DNA of 64,000 nt from positions 1 to 64,000 of the forward strand of contig JAQGEQ010000247.1 in assembly GCA_034620365.1 (NCBI GenBank), given 5' to 3'. The translations under genes and the position numbers were made by a program. Numbering within the stretch: the stretch's first letter is position 1; every line of letters starts with the position of its first letter. This document shows positions 24,880 through 36,214 of this stretch, piece by piece. The notes under the pieces are model-generated. The model had not been told where the DNA came from and did no database searches. It worked only from the letters and a program-made list of their open reading frames with translations. Source of the stretch: Pegea sp. RAD2-039 (taxonomy: Eukaryota; Chordata; Thaliacea; Salpida; Salpidae).

Positions 24880-26891
24880 CTAAACACAACTACAGCCTGA
24901 AATTACCATATCTTCGACTTTTGAGATGACAACATTGTTGTTACTGTCACGATATATAATACTGAGTGGCAGCATTTCCTTAGGAGCACAGCAGCTCTTA
25001 GTTTGGTCTTCTGTCAAATAATCAGTTGCATGAGCTAACATTTTTCCTCTCATCGTATCCCGAGTATGAGCATAATTACATCCACCGGTACAGTACTTAG
25101 CATTGAAGCTTTTTGGGTAGAGAACCCAATCCATGCCCACTTGTTCAAAATTAAGTTCCATGTCAAACAAACAGCAATGCAGATGTACATTCTTCCCAGA
25201 GCACTCTGATGGTGTCTGAGAGCCAGAAGAACGTTTTCCTCTTTTCAATAGGGTTGTATCTTCCACAAGTGCAGTTTGCATGTAAGGTTTCTGAAAATTC
25301 ATTAATTTTATTATTGTTTGTAAACAATATTAGTGAATAATAAAAACTTATGTCTTATTTTTACCATTTAGTTAATAAAATATTTAATTAAAAGTAATAT
25401 TTAATAAAAATTAAAACATTAGATGTTGAACTATTTAACCCTTCAACATATTTTATTTTATATTTTAAAAATTTCATGAAAGAATTATATTTTTGATAAG
25501 ATTTTTTTCGAGTCTGTAAACAGCTGTTAGCTTGGTACACAATTTAGCTCGAAATAAATCATCTAATTTTCAATTAAAATAAATTATCAAAAACAAAATA
25601 GAACATCACTTTTTTAAAGAGGAATTATTATTTGAAATATTTGTTAGTTAATACAAGAATATCTAAACTGTATACAAAATTTGTAAACAAAACCTACAAG
25701 CTTTTCTTCATTGGTCGTCAACACAATATCTTGAGCATCTTTTGTAGGTATTACTTTCATCAGTTTAAACATATTTTCATTAATTAGCATTTTATTGACA
25801 GAATCAGTTATCTCAATTTTTACCCAATGACCTTTGTCAGTTTTGATGGGAATAGGAAGTGTTTGACCTGTAACTGAAATGTAACTTCCGTTTTCTGCTT
25901 TTCTAAAATGTATTAACGTGATTTGAGCAACACTTGGTACAATTCTTGTGGTATTAGGAAGAATATAAAGCCACAAAGTTGATTTTTGAGCTTTAAACTT
26001 CTTTTTGTCATCTGTCATTTCAAAGTAGCAACCTTCATCGCTTTCTTCAATCTTTTCGTTAGGAACTGAAACAAATATATCTTTAGAAAATAATCAAAAA
26101 ATCAATTTTTGTTGATTCTAGGAAATATGTATGTAAACAAATAACAACTAGAGAACTTATTATTCATATCAACACAATATTCTAACAAGAAGATAGAAAT
26201 CATAACGAAAAGGCAAAAGTTTTTTTCAAATATTCCAATTGTATAGCTAACAGTCAATCAGCAAAACCAAAGATAATTAAAGAGCTAAATAATTGAAACA
26301 TACAAAATGATGAATTTTAACCAAACTAACAACTTCTTAATATATTTTTGTAACATAACAATCAATCATGTTTTTGCAAAAATATTCTTTTAAATATCCA
26401 AACAACAACATAACAATTCAATTCCTACAACAGACTAGTAAGTACAGAAATACTTGCTTCCAGTTTCTCAGTAAAATTTTTCAAATTAAAAAACTTAAAC
26501 CAAGTAAACATATCCACTTACCGAGCTTAGACATACTGAAAATTTCCTTTGTTTCAATTTTCATTTTTCGAGAGTTAATTTCAGAGAGTCTGTCCAAACG
26601 ATCGATTCCATGTATTTTCTTCATTGAAGCAATAGTAATCTGACTAGGCAAGTCACTTTTGCTCACGTTTGGTGGTTCTTTCATATTCAGCTTTACTAAC
26701 AACTCCTTCTGAAATTGTTTGATTCTGTTGCCTTGTAAACGTTGGTGTAGCATACAGGTTTTATCATTTTCTTCACATCTATCGGTCGCGAAGAAGCTTG
26801 TTGAAGCAAGAGGTGCCATAATAACCAACCATAAGATACAACCAGTTAAAAAAATCATACTTTTTCGATTCATTTTGTTTTGTCCGTTCAA
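24880..26891 (-). CDS. TGF-beta superfamily ligand precursor (myostatin/activin-like), three exons
   Basis: Exons 26891-26522, 26065-25698 and 25290-24880 join in matching phases (1 then 0) to 383 codons. Met1 or Met7 starts a signal peptide (MIFLTGCILWLVIMAP). The propeptide covers exons 1 and 2 and contains STLWLYILP, typical of the latency-associated region. A basic furin site (LKRGKRSS) opens the mature part, which keeps the full cystine-knot pattern in order: SEC, HCCLF, YCTGGC, SCCAP, GCSCV. That is nine cysteines, one more pair than most BMPs, as in TGF-beta, activin and myostatin/GDF11. The WVLYPKSFNAKYC stretch matches the WIIAPKxYxAxYC type of that group. The product is a secreted disulphide-linked dimer binding type I/II serine-threonine kinase receptors and signalling through Smads. 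Total length (382) is close to vertebrate myostatin. Exact subfamily is uncertain. Confidence 0.92.
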
Positions 26892-26989
26892 AAAATCAGC
26901 AAATAGAAGAGGTAACTTATCAATAAGATATCTACTTTTATAACAAAAAAATCACTGAAAGAAAAAGTTTTACAGATTCTCTCGTTTCA

Positions 26990-27062
26990 ACTAGGTGTAT
27001 AAACAAAATTTAAACAAATGACGTCATTGCTTCTTGATAGGATATAATTTGATGAATCACCA
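26990..27062 (+). promoter_or_regulatory. CRE-containing inverted-repeat arm upstream of the TGF-beta gene
   Basis: About 100-170 bases upstream of the ligand ATG lies a copy of the inverted-repeat family (CTAGGTGTA ... ATGACGTCATTGCTTCTTGAT) containing a perfect TGACGTCA, the palindrome bound by CREB/ATF-type bZIP factors. Its place in the proximal promoter is seen directly; a regulatory role is inference. Its opposed partner lies at about 27655-27775. Confidence 0.4.
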
Positions 27063-27850
27063 CTCCCATATCATATTTCAGGGTAATTAACAAAAATTTA
27101 TTACTTCAAGCTTTTAGCCAACTCTTCGATATGAGCAATATTGCGCAACCGGTTTTCTTTGATCGTTTTTTATCACTTAAATAAACTTTTAATAAAGTCA
27201 GTTGTCGACATTTTAAAATCGATAAAAATAGTTAAATATCACAAATTACTTTTATTTGATTAATTTTAGCGTCTTAAAATTCATTTATTCCACAAATTGT
27301 TTTCACAAATATCTGAGAAAATGAAAATATTTTTTCAAAGATTTTCATAAACTTTCTTTTAGTTTAAAACTTTTACACGGATGTTAATTAGTTTAAACTG
27401 AAATTACAACAATCAATTAAGTTAATAAAATCTTAAATTCTGGTATGATAATTTATAAGGCGAGAATTATTAGCACAAAGTTTTTAGGTTTTAATTTAGA
27501 TTAAAAATCATTTGATTAATGACACTTTCCTGTTTATTCAGAACATACTTACGCTATCGGAAAACATCAAAGAAAACCAGTTGCTTAATCGATTTGTTGA
27601 TATCAGTTTGTTAAATAGTAAACCAAAGAGTTATTAAATTAAGCTTTCAATCTAAATTGTCAGATTGCGGCTATGAGTCATCAAATGATTTCCTATCAGG
27701 AGGCGATGACGTCATAGAGAGAAAATTATTTAATTTTAATTTTTTTTATTGTTTCATTTTTTTTACACCTCTTGTAAATTTATTCAGCGTAATCATTACT
27801 AAAATGAAATTAAGTAGAAATTTGATCAATATCCATGGCTTTTTAGTTAT
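26990..27850. mobile_element. MITE-like inverted-repeat element M1
   Basis: The arms at 26990-27062 and about 27655-27850 are inverted copies of each other. The core of both is TGACGTCAT, a GC-rich patch, CTGATAGGA, then AATCATTTGATGA. The roughly 600 bases between them hold no ORF of note. The right arm also shares flanking sequence with the copy at 28.7 kb. Element ends and target-site duplication cannot be fixed by eye. Confidence 0.55.
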
Positions 27851-28694
27851 AAGAAATAAAGATATTAACTAAAATCAACTTATATTACATAAAATCAAAT
27901 TTTATGTTGAGGTTTCATCATATGTTATGCTGATTTCTTCTTGTGCAATATAAGTTTTAAAAATTGTAATGATTAAATCGCTTAAAATAACACCAAATTA
28001 TTCCATTAAGGAGATGATTTTAAAAATTGTCGAAAAATCGTTTTTTGTTTATTTAGTTTTCTATTTAGTAAAAACTAATTTAACTTTTTGGTACAACCTA
28101 CAAAGAGATATTTTAATTAAGTTTTTTAATGAATAATCCTATTCTGGACAAAGTAATTAACTTTATTAAGCCTGAAATCAAATCTTGTTAAACTTAGTTA
28201 AACTTAAAAAGCTGTAGGATTTGAAAGATTAAAAAACGCAAAACAACGTAGAGTCACTTCTTTAACTTCTTGTTGCAAAATTTTATGTTAAATTCACTGA
28301 ACCATTCATTAAAAAAATTCCTTCAAATCATTGACAACATAATAAATTATTGTCTTTAAAACTATTTTTTATTTACTTTATGGATAACAAAAACAAACAT
28401 CTATGTTATTTCAGTAATATTAATTTATTGTGACATTCATTTATCAATTAATTTATTTAATCTTAGTAGAGTTCTTTATGTTTCATTTCTAAAAAGTGAT
28501 GGCTGTTTATCAAATCTACCTTACTAATTGTATTTGTTAAAGCTGATTTTAGTCATAGAGTTATTTGTTTAAAACTTAAAACACAATTAATGCAAACAAT
28601 CTTTTTTACTTTATTGAACTAAGCTGAACATTTATTTGTATAATAAGTATTTTATAATTATAACCAATAACTTATAATTAGTAATTACTTAAAT

Positions 28695-28885
28695 CAACTT
28701 AGGAAAGATTAGTAGAAAGCTAATTAAAAATTTCTAGTTTTGTAAAAATTAATCTATTTAAATTTACAATAGGCGTAAAAATAAAAGTTAAACATTATGC
28801 TCTATATGACGTCATCGCTTCCTGATAGTAAATCATTTGATGATTCATCGCCGCCACATGACATTTTAGATTGAAAAACCTTATC
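28695..28885 (+). repeat. Single arm of the TGACGTCA inverted-repeat family (M3)
   Basis: This contains TAGGCGTAAAAATAAAAG, then ATATGACGTCATCGCTTCCT, then ATTTGATGATTCATCGCCGC. It aligns over about 180 bases with 34346-34520. No opposed arm was found nearby, so this is either a solo end or its partner is the right arm of M1. Confidence 0.65.
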
Positions 28886-29122
28886 TAAAATGAATCTGTG
28901 TATACTTTTAGTGATATAGTACATTCATTTTAAATCATCCGCTCTAACAAAATATATATCACTTCTAATTGTGATTTAATTTTCTTTTTTCAATAAACAT
29001 TAGCGGTAAACAACAATGACGAGTAAAACTGTCATATATGCTTAAATATTAACAGTTTTCACATGAAATGTTAAGGCTTATTTATCTTGTTTGCTTCTAG
29101 CATAAAGCTAGTTGTACAAACT

Positions 29123-29308
29123 TTAAATAAACAAGAATAGCATGAAATAGTTGTTACCAAAAGTTTTCCTCTTCCTTAATATCATATTTTTTTCGATTTC
29201 CTTCAACTGTTTGCAGAAAACAGAACGCTGGTCAGAGAGATCTGCTGCGTAAACTTCCCATTTATTATTTTTAATGATAAGTGTCTTCATATCGCAATTG
29301 GATGCACT
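29123..29308 (-). CDS. Orphan terminal exon, 61 codons
   Basis: The minus strand shows a strong acceptor (T-rich tract, TTTTAAG at 29309) followed by 61 open codons and a stop. The peptide begins SASNCDMKTLIIKNNKWEVY, continues ADLSDQRSVFCKQLKEIEK, and has a basic patch LRKRKT before a hydrophobic end (FMLFLFI). Base composition is clearly richer than the surroundings. No matching upstream exon was identified between 29.3 and 31.6 kb, so the gene is incomplete here or is a relic. I cannot name the family; the mixed charged wording suggests an intracellular domain. Confidence 0.45.
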   Translation of the reverse strand, partial: SASNCDMKTLIIKNNKWEVYAADLSDQRSVFCKQLKEIEKNMILRKRKTFGNNYFMLFLFI

Positions 29309-29309
29309 C

Positions 29310-30830
29310 TTAAAACGAAAAAAAATATGAAAGCTTTATAAATTTCTGTCAATAAATTGTCATAATTTTATAAAAGACAAATATTTATTAAGACGTTTCA
29401 TTTCTGTAGCCAAAAAAAACTAATTGATAAGCTGATAAAATTAAAACAAACAATTTTTTAAATTATCAGTTGTTAGATAATCTAGTTTTAATAAACTTCT
29501 CAGCTACATGAAAAGATTTAATTATTTCGATTTCTGAAGCAAATTGAAGAATAAAACCATTACCCATATTTCTTAAGTTGTTATCCTGTTTATTAATAAT
29601 CAAAATAATTAAGATGATTTTGTATAATTTTAAAAATGAATAAAAAAGTCAAACTTTTTTGTTTGTTTTTTTTTTTCACACAAAGAGGTATATATCAATT
29701 TTATAAGTTTTTGTATAGAATTTTATATTGCTTATAAAAGTATAGAGATGTAAAAACTTAAAATTTATTTCATCGAGACTTTTGTCAAAAACTTCTTATC
29801 AGTTTCTCAGTATTTAAAAAAGGAAATATTTTTTGTTTTATAATTATGGTAATTTAAATTGGTCAAAAAACATTTCTACAAACCTAATAGTGAATTTTTG
29901 TCTATAAATTGCTTTCTTGGATATGACTCATAGCAATTTAATCTTTTATTTTTATAAATGGTTGTATCAGCAGCTGCTTATTGAGAAGCTTGTAATTTTT
30001 GGAAATTAATTAGTTGAATAACACTAAATGTCATTAAAGTTAAACTTTTGAACCTTTCGAAAAATGAATTTAGATGACTGAATGATAAATGACACCAAAA
30101 TAAGGTTGATTTAAACTAGATTTAAAAAGAATTCATACATTTAAAAAATAATAAGATAAAAAATAAGAAACTTCAATAAAACGTTTTTATATATTTTCTA
30201 AATCAAGTAAATTTGTTATATAGAAAATTTGTTTAACTCTTAGAATATGTAATGATTCAAAACAATTTGACCGAAAAAATAGATAAAAAAATTTTATGGA
30301 AAATTCCTTAGAATAAAAAGATATATATACAAGAATAAAGATACTTTCAACTAATAAATAACTAAGTCATAAAAATAGTTATTAATTTATTAAAACTAAT
30401 TTATTTCTGTAAAATCATCATTTTGCAAATATAAATAAGTTTTAAAGTTGAAACTATTAATAATATTGTAGTTGTAGTAAGAAGAAAAGTCATGAGGTCT
30501 AGTACTGATGACTTTAAATAATGATTTCAGAAAATAAATGATAATTAAAGACAATTGATAAATAAATTTTGCTTTTACCTTTAGTTATAGGTTTATAACT
30601 AAGAATCATATGCAGCAGTTAGAGCAAGTTATAACTTTCTCATACGAATAGAGTTACCTTTGAAATAAATTGGTTTATATGTTAATTAGGTATTAAAATA
30701 TCCTCAGAAAAAAATAGTATTTTTCTGTAATTATTCATTACAAATTTATTGGCACAGAAAAAATTTATTTTTTTAATAAGAGTAATATACCTTTAAAAAA
30801 AAACTAAAAAAATAAATTTGTATAAAATAA
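29310..30830. other. AT-rich spacer
   Basis: No gene, RNA or clear repeat seen. Confidence 0.35.
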
Positions 30831-33690
30831 TTGGAAACCCTCAATATATCTTATAAAAGAACCTGCAGTGTAGGGCCATTTGATTTCACAACTGCTAGCG
30901 ACTAGTCTTGGGTGAATATCTCACAAAGGAAGTTTTTTAGAATATAGGCCTAAATAGTTTTCAATGTCTAATTGTCTTGTTACTCTGTTTTATGGTAGGA
31001 TCAAATTTTGAATTACTTTTTAGAAAATAAAATTGTTTAAATATTATCTTATTTAATTTCTAATTTATATCTAAGTTATCATAGTTAAATTAAACCAAAG
31101 TAATTTATTATGGGAATTGTAAACTTTTTTTAAAGTAAATTTTTATAAGCTTGTTAAAATCTTTTACTGCAAACCTTCGTTAATAAACTATTAAGTTTTA
31201 ATTAATTTTTTATAACTGCTATAATTATTTATAAACGTTTTTAAATTGATTTCTTTTTTTAAGACTAATTAATTTTTAGACCGTTTGAAATCACTGGTAA
31301 CTTTTGAAACATAGATATTTAATAACATAAAATAAAAGAAATTAATTCTTGATAAATTATCTGTTGGCAGATTTGTGTAAACAATATCTTTACTTTAACT
31401 TAAAAACAGCTCAAGCAAAGAAAATATTTATGGCAAAAGTAGTAGTAACAATAAATAGTGTATAATTTTTCATTAACGTTTTTCCTTTACTTTTAGTGTG
31501 ACTTTAGTTTTGACAAGTAGGGATTTATCTTAATCAAATAAATAAATTCATAAATTTTATATTAAGTTTTTCTGCACAAAATTTCAGTAAAGTTGTTTGA
31601 CAGGACTTAAAGGAATAAGCTTAGAATACTTTTTGATTTTATCATAATGTGGAATTCTACAAGTGAAATCTATAAGCGACAGCAAGAAGAAAAACTTCGT
31701 CAACAAGAAGAAAAACGTCGTCAACAAGAAGAAAAACGTCGTCAACAGCAAGAAGAAAAACTTCGTCAACAAGAAGAAAAACGTCGTCAACAAGAAGAAA
31801 AACGACGTCAACAGCAAGAAGAGAAACGTCGTCAACAAGAAGAAAAACGTCGTCAACAAGAAGAGAAGCGTATTCAGCGTGAACAAGAAAAGATGCGTCA
31901 AGCAGAAGAAGCAAAGGAGATAATTCGTAGACAAGACGAATACAATCGTCGTGAACAAGAAGAAAGACGTCAACAACAACAAGAAGAAAAACGTCGTCAA
32001 CAAGAAGAGAAACGTCGTCAACAAGAAGAGAAACGTCGACAACAAGAAGAGAAACGTCGTCAACAAGAAGAGAAACGTCGTCAACAAGAAGAGAAGCGTA
32101 TTCAGCGTGAACAAGAAAAGATGCGTCAACAGGAAGAAAAACGTGTTCAACGTGAGCAAGAAAAGATGCGTATACAAGAAGAAAAACGTCGTCAACAAGA
32201 AGAAAAACGTCGTCAACAAGAAGAGAAGCGTATTCAGCGTGAACAAGAAAAGATGCGTCAAGAAGAAGAAGCAAAGGAGATAATTCGTAGACAAGACGAA
32301 TACAATCGTCGTGAACAAGAAGAAAGACGTCAACAAAAACAAGAAGAAAAACGTCGTCAACAAGAAGAAAAACGTCGTCAACAAGAAGAAAATAGACTTC
32401 GTAATCAGGAACAGCAAGAAAGACTTCAACGAGAAAGAGAGGAACAGGAGAGAATAAAGCGTCTAGCTGAATATCAGCGAATGCAACAAGCGTCAGCAAA
32501 TAACCGACAAAGAGAAATAATGCTTCGTCAACAAGAACAAGAAAATCGTCGATTACAAGAAGAAAAACGTCGCCAACAAGAAGAAAAACGTCGTCGACAA
32601 GAAGAAAAACGTCGCCAACAAGAAGAAAATAGACTTCGTAAGCAGGAACAGCAAGAAAGACTTCAACGAGAAAGAGAGGAACAGGAGAGAATAAAGCGTC
32701 TAGCTGAATTTCATCTAATGCAACAAGCATCAACAAATAACCAACAAAGAGAAATAATGCTTCGTCAACAAGAGCAAGAAAATCGTCGATTACAAGAAGA
32801 AAAACGCCTTCAACAAGAAGAAAAACGTCGCCAACAAGAAGAAAAACGTCGTCAACAAGAAGAAAAACGTCGTCAACAAGCAGAAAATAGACATCGTAAG
32901 CAGGAACAGCAAGAAAGACTTCAACGAGAAAGAGAAGAAAAGGAGAGAATAAAGCGTCTAGCTGAATCTCATCTAATGCAACAAGCATCAACATATAACC
33001 AACAAAGAGAAATAATGCTTCGTCAACAAGAACAAGAAAATCGTCGATTACAAGAAGAAAAACGTCGTCAACAAGAAGAAAAACGCCTTCAACAAGAAGA
33101 AAGACGTCGTCAACAAGAAGAAAATAGACTTCGTAAGCAGGAACAGCAAGAAAAACTTCAAAGAGATAGAGAACAACAGGAGAGAACAAAGCGTCTGACT
33201 GAATCTCATCTTATGCAACAAACGTCAGCATACAAACCAAAATCAGAAATGATACTTCGTCATCAAGAACAAGAAAATCGTCGATTACAAGAAGAAAAGC
33301 GCCTTCAACAAGAAGAAGAAAAACGTCGTCACCAAGAAGAAAAGCGCCTTCAACAAGAAGAAAAACGTCGTCAACAAGAAGAAAGAAGATATCAACGTGA
33401 TCAAGAAAACTTTAGAAAACAAGAAGAAAAACGTTTTCGACGTGAACAAGAGAGGATGCGTCGACAAGAAGAAGAAAGCCAGGTAGTTCGTCAGCATAAC
33501 GAACAGATTCGTCGTGAACAAGTAGAAAGACGTCGACAACAAGAAGAAGAAAAAAGTCGTCGACACGAAGAAAGGCTACGAAGACAAAGAGAAGCAATGT
33601 TAAAAAACGACAAGACTCACTGCTAGGAAATTACTAATAAATTTCACAGCAAAATGCTTTCATATTTAAAGAAGAAATATAATAACTGAT
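30831..33690 (+). repeat. Inverted duplication, left arm
   Basis: This arm matches 36215-37870 in reverse orientation. Shared landmarks outside the coding region: TTGGAAACCCTC, GACTAGTCTTGGG/GACTAGTCCTAAG, AGGCCTAAATA, CTGTTGGCA, CAAAAGTAGTA, TTTTAGTGTGAC, TTATCTTAATCA, and ACTTTTTGATTTTATCA directly before the ATG. Similarity continues past the stop codon. The two arms are about 2.5 kb apart. Confidence 0.8.
31647..33626 (+). CDS. Trichohyalin-like Q/E/R/K-rich coiled-coil protein, 659 residues
   Basis: A single intronless frame. The protein is almost wholly Arg, Gln, Glu and Lys and should form one long charged alpha-helix or coiled coil. The basic unit is a seven-residue heptad RRQQEEK, encoded by a 21-base minisatellite. 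Larger repeats lie on top: two copies of a block with EEAKEIIRRQDEYNRREQEE (about residues 85-110 and 205-235), and four copies of a block of about 75 residues with ENRLR.QEQQERLQ, IKRLAE and REIMLRQQEQENRRLQ (from about 250 to 560). The end is RRQREAMLKNDKTHC. No signal peptide. The start follows TTTTTGATTTTATCA, also found before the mirror-image paralogue, which supports this ATG. A TTTCAG at 31588 may be a 3' splice or trans-splice acceptor in the 5' UTR. Function unknown; a structural or scaffold protein is likely. Minus-strand ORFs over it are shadows. Confidence 0.85.
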   Translation: MWNSTSEIYKRQQEEKLRQQEEKRRQQEEKRRQQQEEKLRQQEEKRRQQEEKRRQQQEEKRRQQEEKRRQQEEKRIQREQEKMRQAEEAKEIIRRQDEYNRREQEERRQQQQEEKRRQQEEKRRQQEEKRRQQEEKRRQQEEKRRQQEEKRIQREQEKMRQQEEKRVQREQEKMRIQEEKRRQQEEKRRQQEEKRIQREQEKMRQEEEAKEIIRRQDEYNRREQEERRQQKQEEKRRQQEEKRRQQEENRLRNQEQQERLQREREEQERIKRLAEYQRMQQASANNRQREIMLRQQEQENRRLQEEKRRQQEEKRRRQEEKRRQQEENRLRKQEQQERLQREREEQERIKRLAEFHLMQQASTNNQQREIMLRQQEQENRRLQEEKRLQQEEKRRQQEEKRRQQEEKRRQQAENRHRKQEQQERLQREREEKERIKRLAESHLMQQASTYNQQREIMLRQQEQENRRLQEEKRRQQEEKRLQQEERRRQQEENRLRKQEQQEKLQRDREQQERTKRLTESHLMQQTSAYKPKSEMILRHQEQENRRLQEEKRLQQEEEKRRHQEEKRLQQEEKRRQQEERRYQRDQENFRKQEEKRFRREQERMRRQEEESQVVRQHNEQIRREQVERRRQQEEEKSRRHEERLRRQREAMLKNDKTHC

Positions 33691-33925
33691 AAATATGAGA
33701 AATAATTAGAAGCTAAATATTTTTCTTTGATGTTATTTTAAATCTTTCTGAATTTATGTTTGCATCAAAATTTAACAAAGTTTTTTGATTTTGTAAATAA
33801 ATGAGTTTCATGATTATTTACACTTTTTCAAACAAAGTAAAACTATCTTTGTAATTTATTTTAGCTGATAATCTTATTCGAAACCAAATATTTTTATCAC
33901 AATAAGTGCGACAGATAGTGTCTAA
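33650..33925. other. 3' flank of the long coiled-coil gene
   Basis: AT-rich; its first about 40 bases still match the 3' flank of the mirror-image paralogue. No other feature. Confidence 0.35.
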
Positions 33926-34338
33926 AAAACCACCAATTGCTAACACATTTTCAAAAAAATAATTGTTATTTTGTATAATTAGGTTATAAATTTAGAAAAC
34001 AAAAGATGTTACACATGGCTTTTCAATAGTTCCCAAAACATATAGTAGCGAGCTATAATATAAAGTGTTAATAAAATAAACAAGAGAAAAAAGACAAACA
34101 GTTTTTTAGGAATGGCACTGTTGAAATACCAATCTCCTAAATGTTGTCTGAATGAGATACCAATTTTCTATCACCAACTTTATATGGTATCCCATTCGCT
34201 GATATTGTATTTTAGAATTGGATGTACGTACAATTTAAGGAATATTATACAAAAGTATGGTATTTAGAAGTAAAGCTCTTTTTAATAAAGTAGACAAGAT
34301 TGATTGCTTTTGCAACATTATGGAAACATAACTTCTGC
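33926..34338 (-). mobile_element. LINE 3' fragment
   Basis: Minus-strand copy of the C-terminal RT and 3' UTR part of the LINE, aligning with 3060-3830. It keeps GCTAACACA from the 3' block and several hundred degraded bases corresponding to the 3' UTR and the region around RPILE. It has internal deletions and lies between the arms of the inverted duplication. Confidence 0.7.
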
Positions 34339-34345
34339 TTAGGAA

Positions 34346-34655
34346 AGGTTAGTACAGATCAGCTTAAAAATTTCAACTTAGTTATAGTTTTGTAGTAATA
34401 ACATTAAATAAAATTATACTAGGCGTAAAAAAAATTAACCATTATTTTCTAGATGACGTCATCGCTTCCTGATAGGAAATCATTTGATGATTCATCGCCG
34501 CCTAATAAAATTTTAGATTAAAAGCTTGAAGTAATAACTTTTTGTTATTTAAGCTGAAATATGTTATGGGATTTGTGATTCATCAAATAACTTCCTATCA
34601 AGAAACAGTGAGGTCATATAGAAAATAATCTTTAAATTTTATTTTTAACACTAGA
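34346..34655. mobile_element. MITE-like fold-back element M2
   Basis: The left arm (34419-34500, with AGATGACGTCATCGCTTCCT) and the right arm (about 34570-34655, reverse orientation) are inverted copies with about 70 bases between them. The right arm has lost the perfect TGACGTCA (GAGGTCATAT). This is the shortest and most complete fold-back member in the window; it could form a long hairpin. No ORF is present, so transposition would need proteins supplied by another element. Confidence 0.7.
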
Positions 34656-36214
34656 GTAAATTTTAATTTCATATTTTAAGAAAAATATATATGTTTGTGG
34701 TATAACTAAAAGTTTTTTATTTTATATTTCGATCAACTACATTTAAAGTTTAAGCAACTTGCAAGAATTAAGGCTTTTTTTTATCTTTGATAAGCTATAT
34801 TATCGACCATTTGTTTTAAAAACTTTAAAAAATACAGAACAAAATATATAAACAATCTTTAATTAAGTAACCGTAAAACTCACATCATAAATCTAAATAA
34901 TTTTATTTGCTCGTTGGCAAACAACATTAAATTCCTAGGAATATTTAGTGATAAAACATTCTGTAATCATCATTGATATTACTATTAGAGACGCTAGAGG
35001 GTTAGGAGAAAAACAATATTTGCATTACACTAAGTGCTCTCTTCTGCTACCCCAAATCCCAGTTTTTGTAATAAATCAATAAATAAAAAATTAAACAAAT
35101 AAATTATCATAAAGCGCAAGAATTATTTAGGATATAAATGTTTGTCTTATTCTTACTGTTATACAAATTTTTACCCGTCAAAGTGCTTTAAACCCAACTG
35201 ATATTCATTATTTATTTTTTTATGAAAAATCACCCTGTAGTATTTTATGAGTTTAATCATTTAATAAACCAAATTTTATATTACGCTCTATATTCTTACT
35301 TTAATGAGGTTTACATTCTATAACGAAAGATTAAGGTTCAAAATACTTTCTATAACTTAAAAGTGTTGATATATTTATAAAAATTGTAGTCTAGAAGTAG
35401 ATTTAATCAATTCAGTTAAAATCAATGTTTTCCTGAATGGAGATCACTAAAATTATTCAAATTACTGAAAATACCATTATAATTAAACAAAGGATTCTTT
35501 CTACTTTTTTAGTGCTAAGAGATTGATAAAAATTTTTTTACAAAAATAGTTTCAATTGGTCAGTCTATACCATTCTACATGCAAAACATAATTTCATAGA
35601 AAAGTTTATAATATTTCGCTTTGTATGATAAAAACACATAAACAAGTATTCGAATTTTGTAAACTATTTGAATTATTTTACAAAATCACCGAATTATTTT
35701 GATAATTGTGAAGCAAGATAATAACTTAAAAAATTTTGTTACCGATATTTTGCTTGAAATTTCTTTATAAAATAAAATAGTTAATTTATTTTTCAATTTA
35801 GCTGAAAAAATTGTTTAAACTGGGTTATTTAAAAACTAATAATATAAAAATTGTTTATCAGAAAAAGTTGCTATAAAATTGTTCAATAAATCTTTATGTT
35901 TTATGGCATTGAACCGATTTGAAATTTCGGTGTTTACTACTAATGTAACTTAAAGTAAAAAATAAAATCACAACTATAAGTAATATAGTTATTATTAAAA
36001 ATGGTTTAAATTATAAATTTAAATTATAATTGAAGCCAAAAAAAATTATAAAGGAATTTAATTATTTCATTAGAAAAAATGCAACTATGTATAAACTCTA
36101 TTATTACGAAGTCACATAACTTTATTAATCTTTTTACATAAACATAAATTTAGAAAACTATAAAATGATATCAAATAGAAATATTCACTTTCTAAAAATT
36201 TCTCAAAATTATTA
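34656..36214. other. Spacer within the inverted duplication
   Basis: AT-rich. A patch at about 34980-35095 (GCTAGAGGGTTAGGAG, GCTACCCCAAATCCCAG, then AATAAATCAATAAATAA) has the look of a degraded retroposon 3' end with a short repeat tail. Nothing else seen. Confidence 0.35.

Noticed and set aside
31584..33597. Long minus-strand and alternate-frame ORFs (510, 281 and 93 codons) across the coiled-coil gene
   Set aside because: They are shadows of the 21-base repeat, which stays open in several frames; only the plus frame has a sensible start, end and a paralogue.
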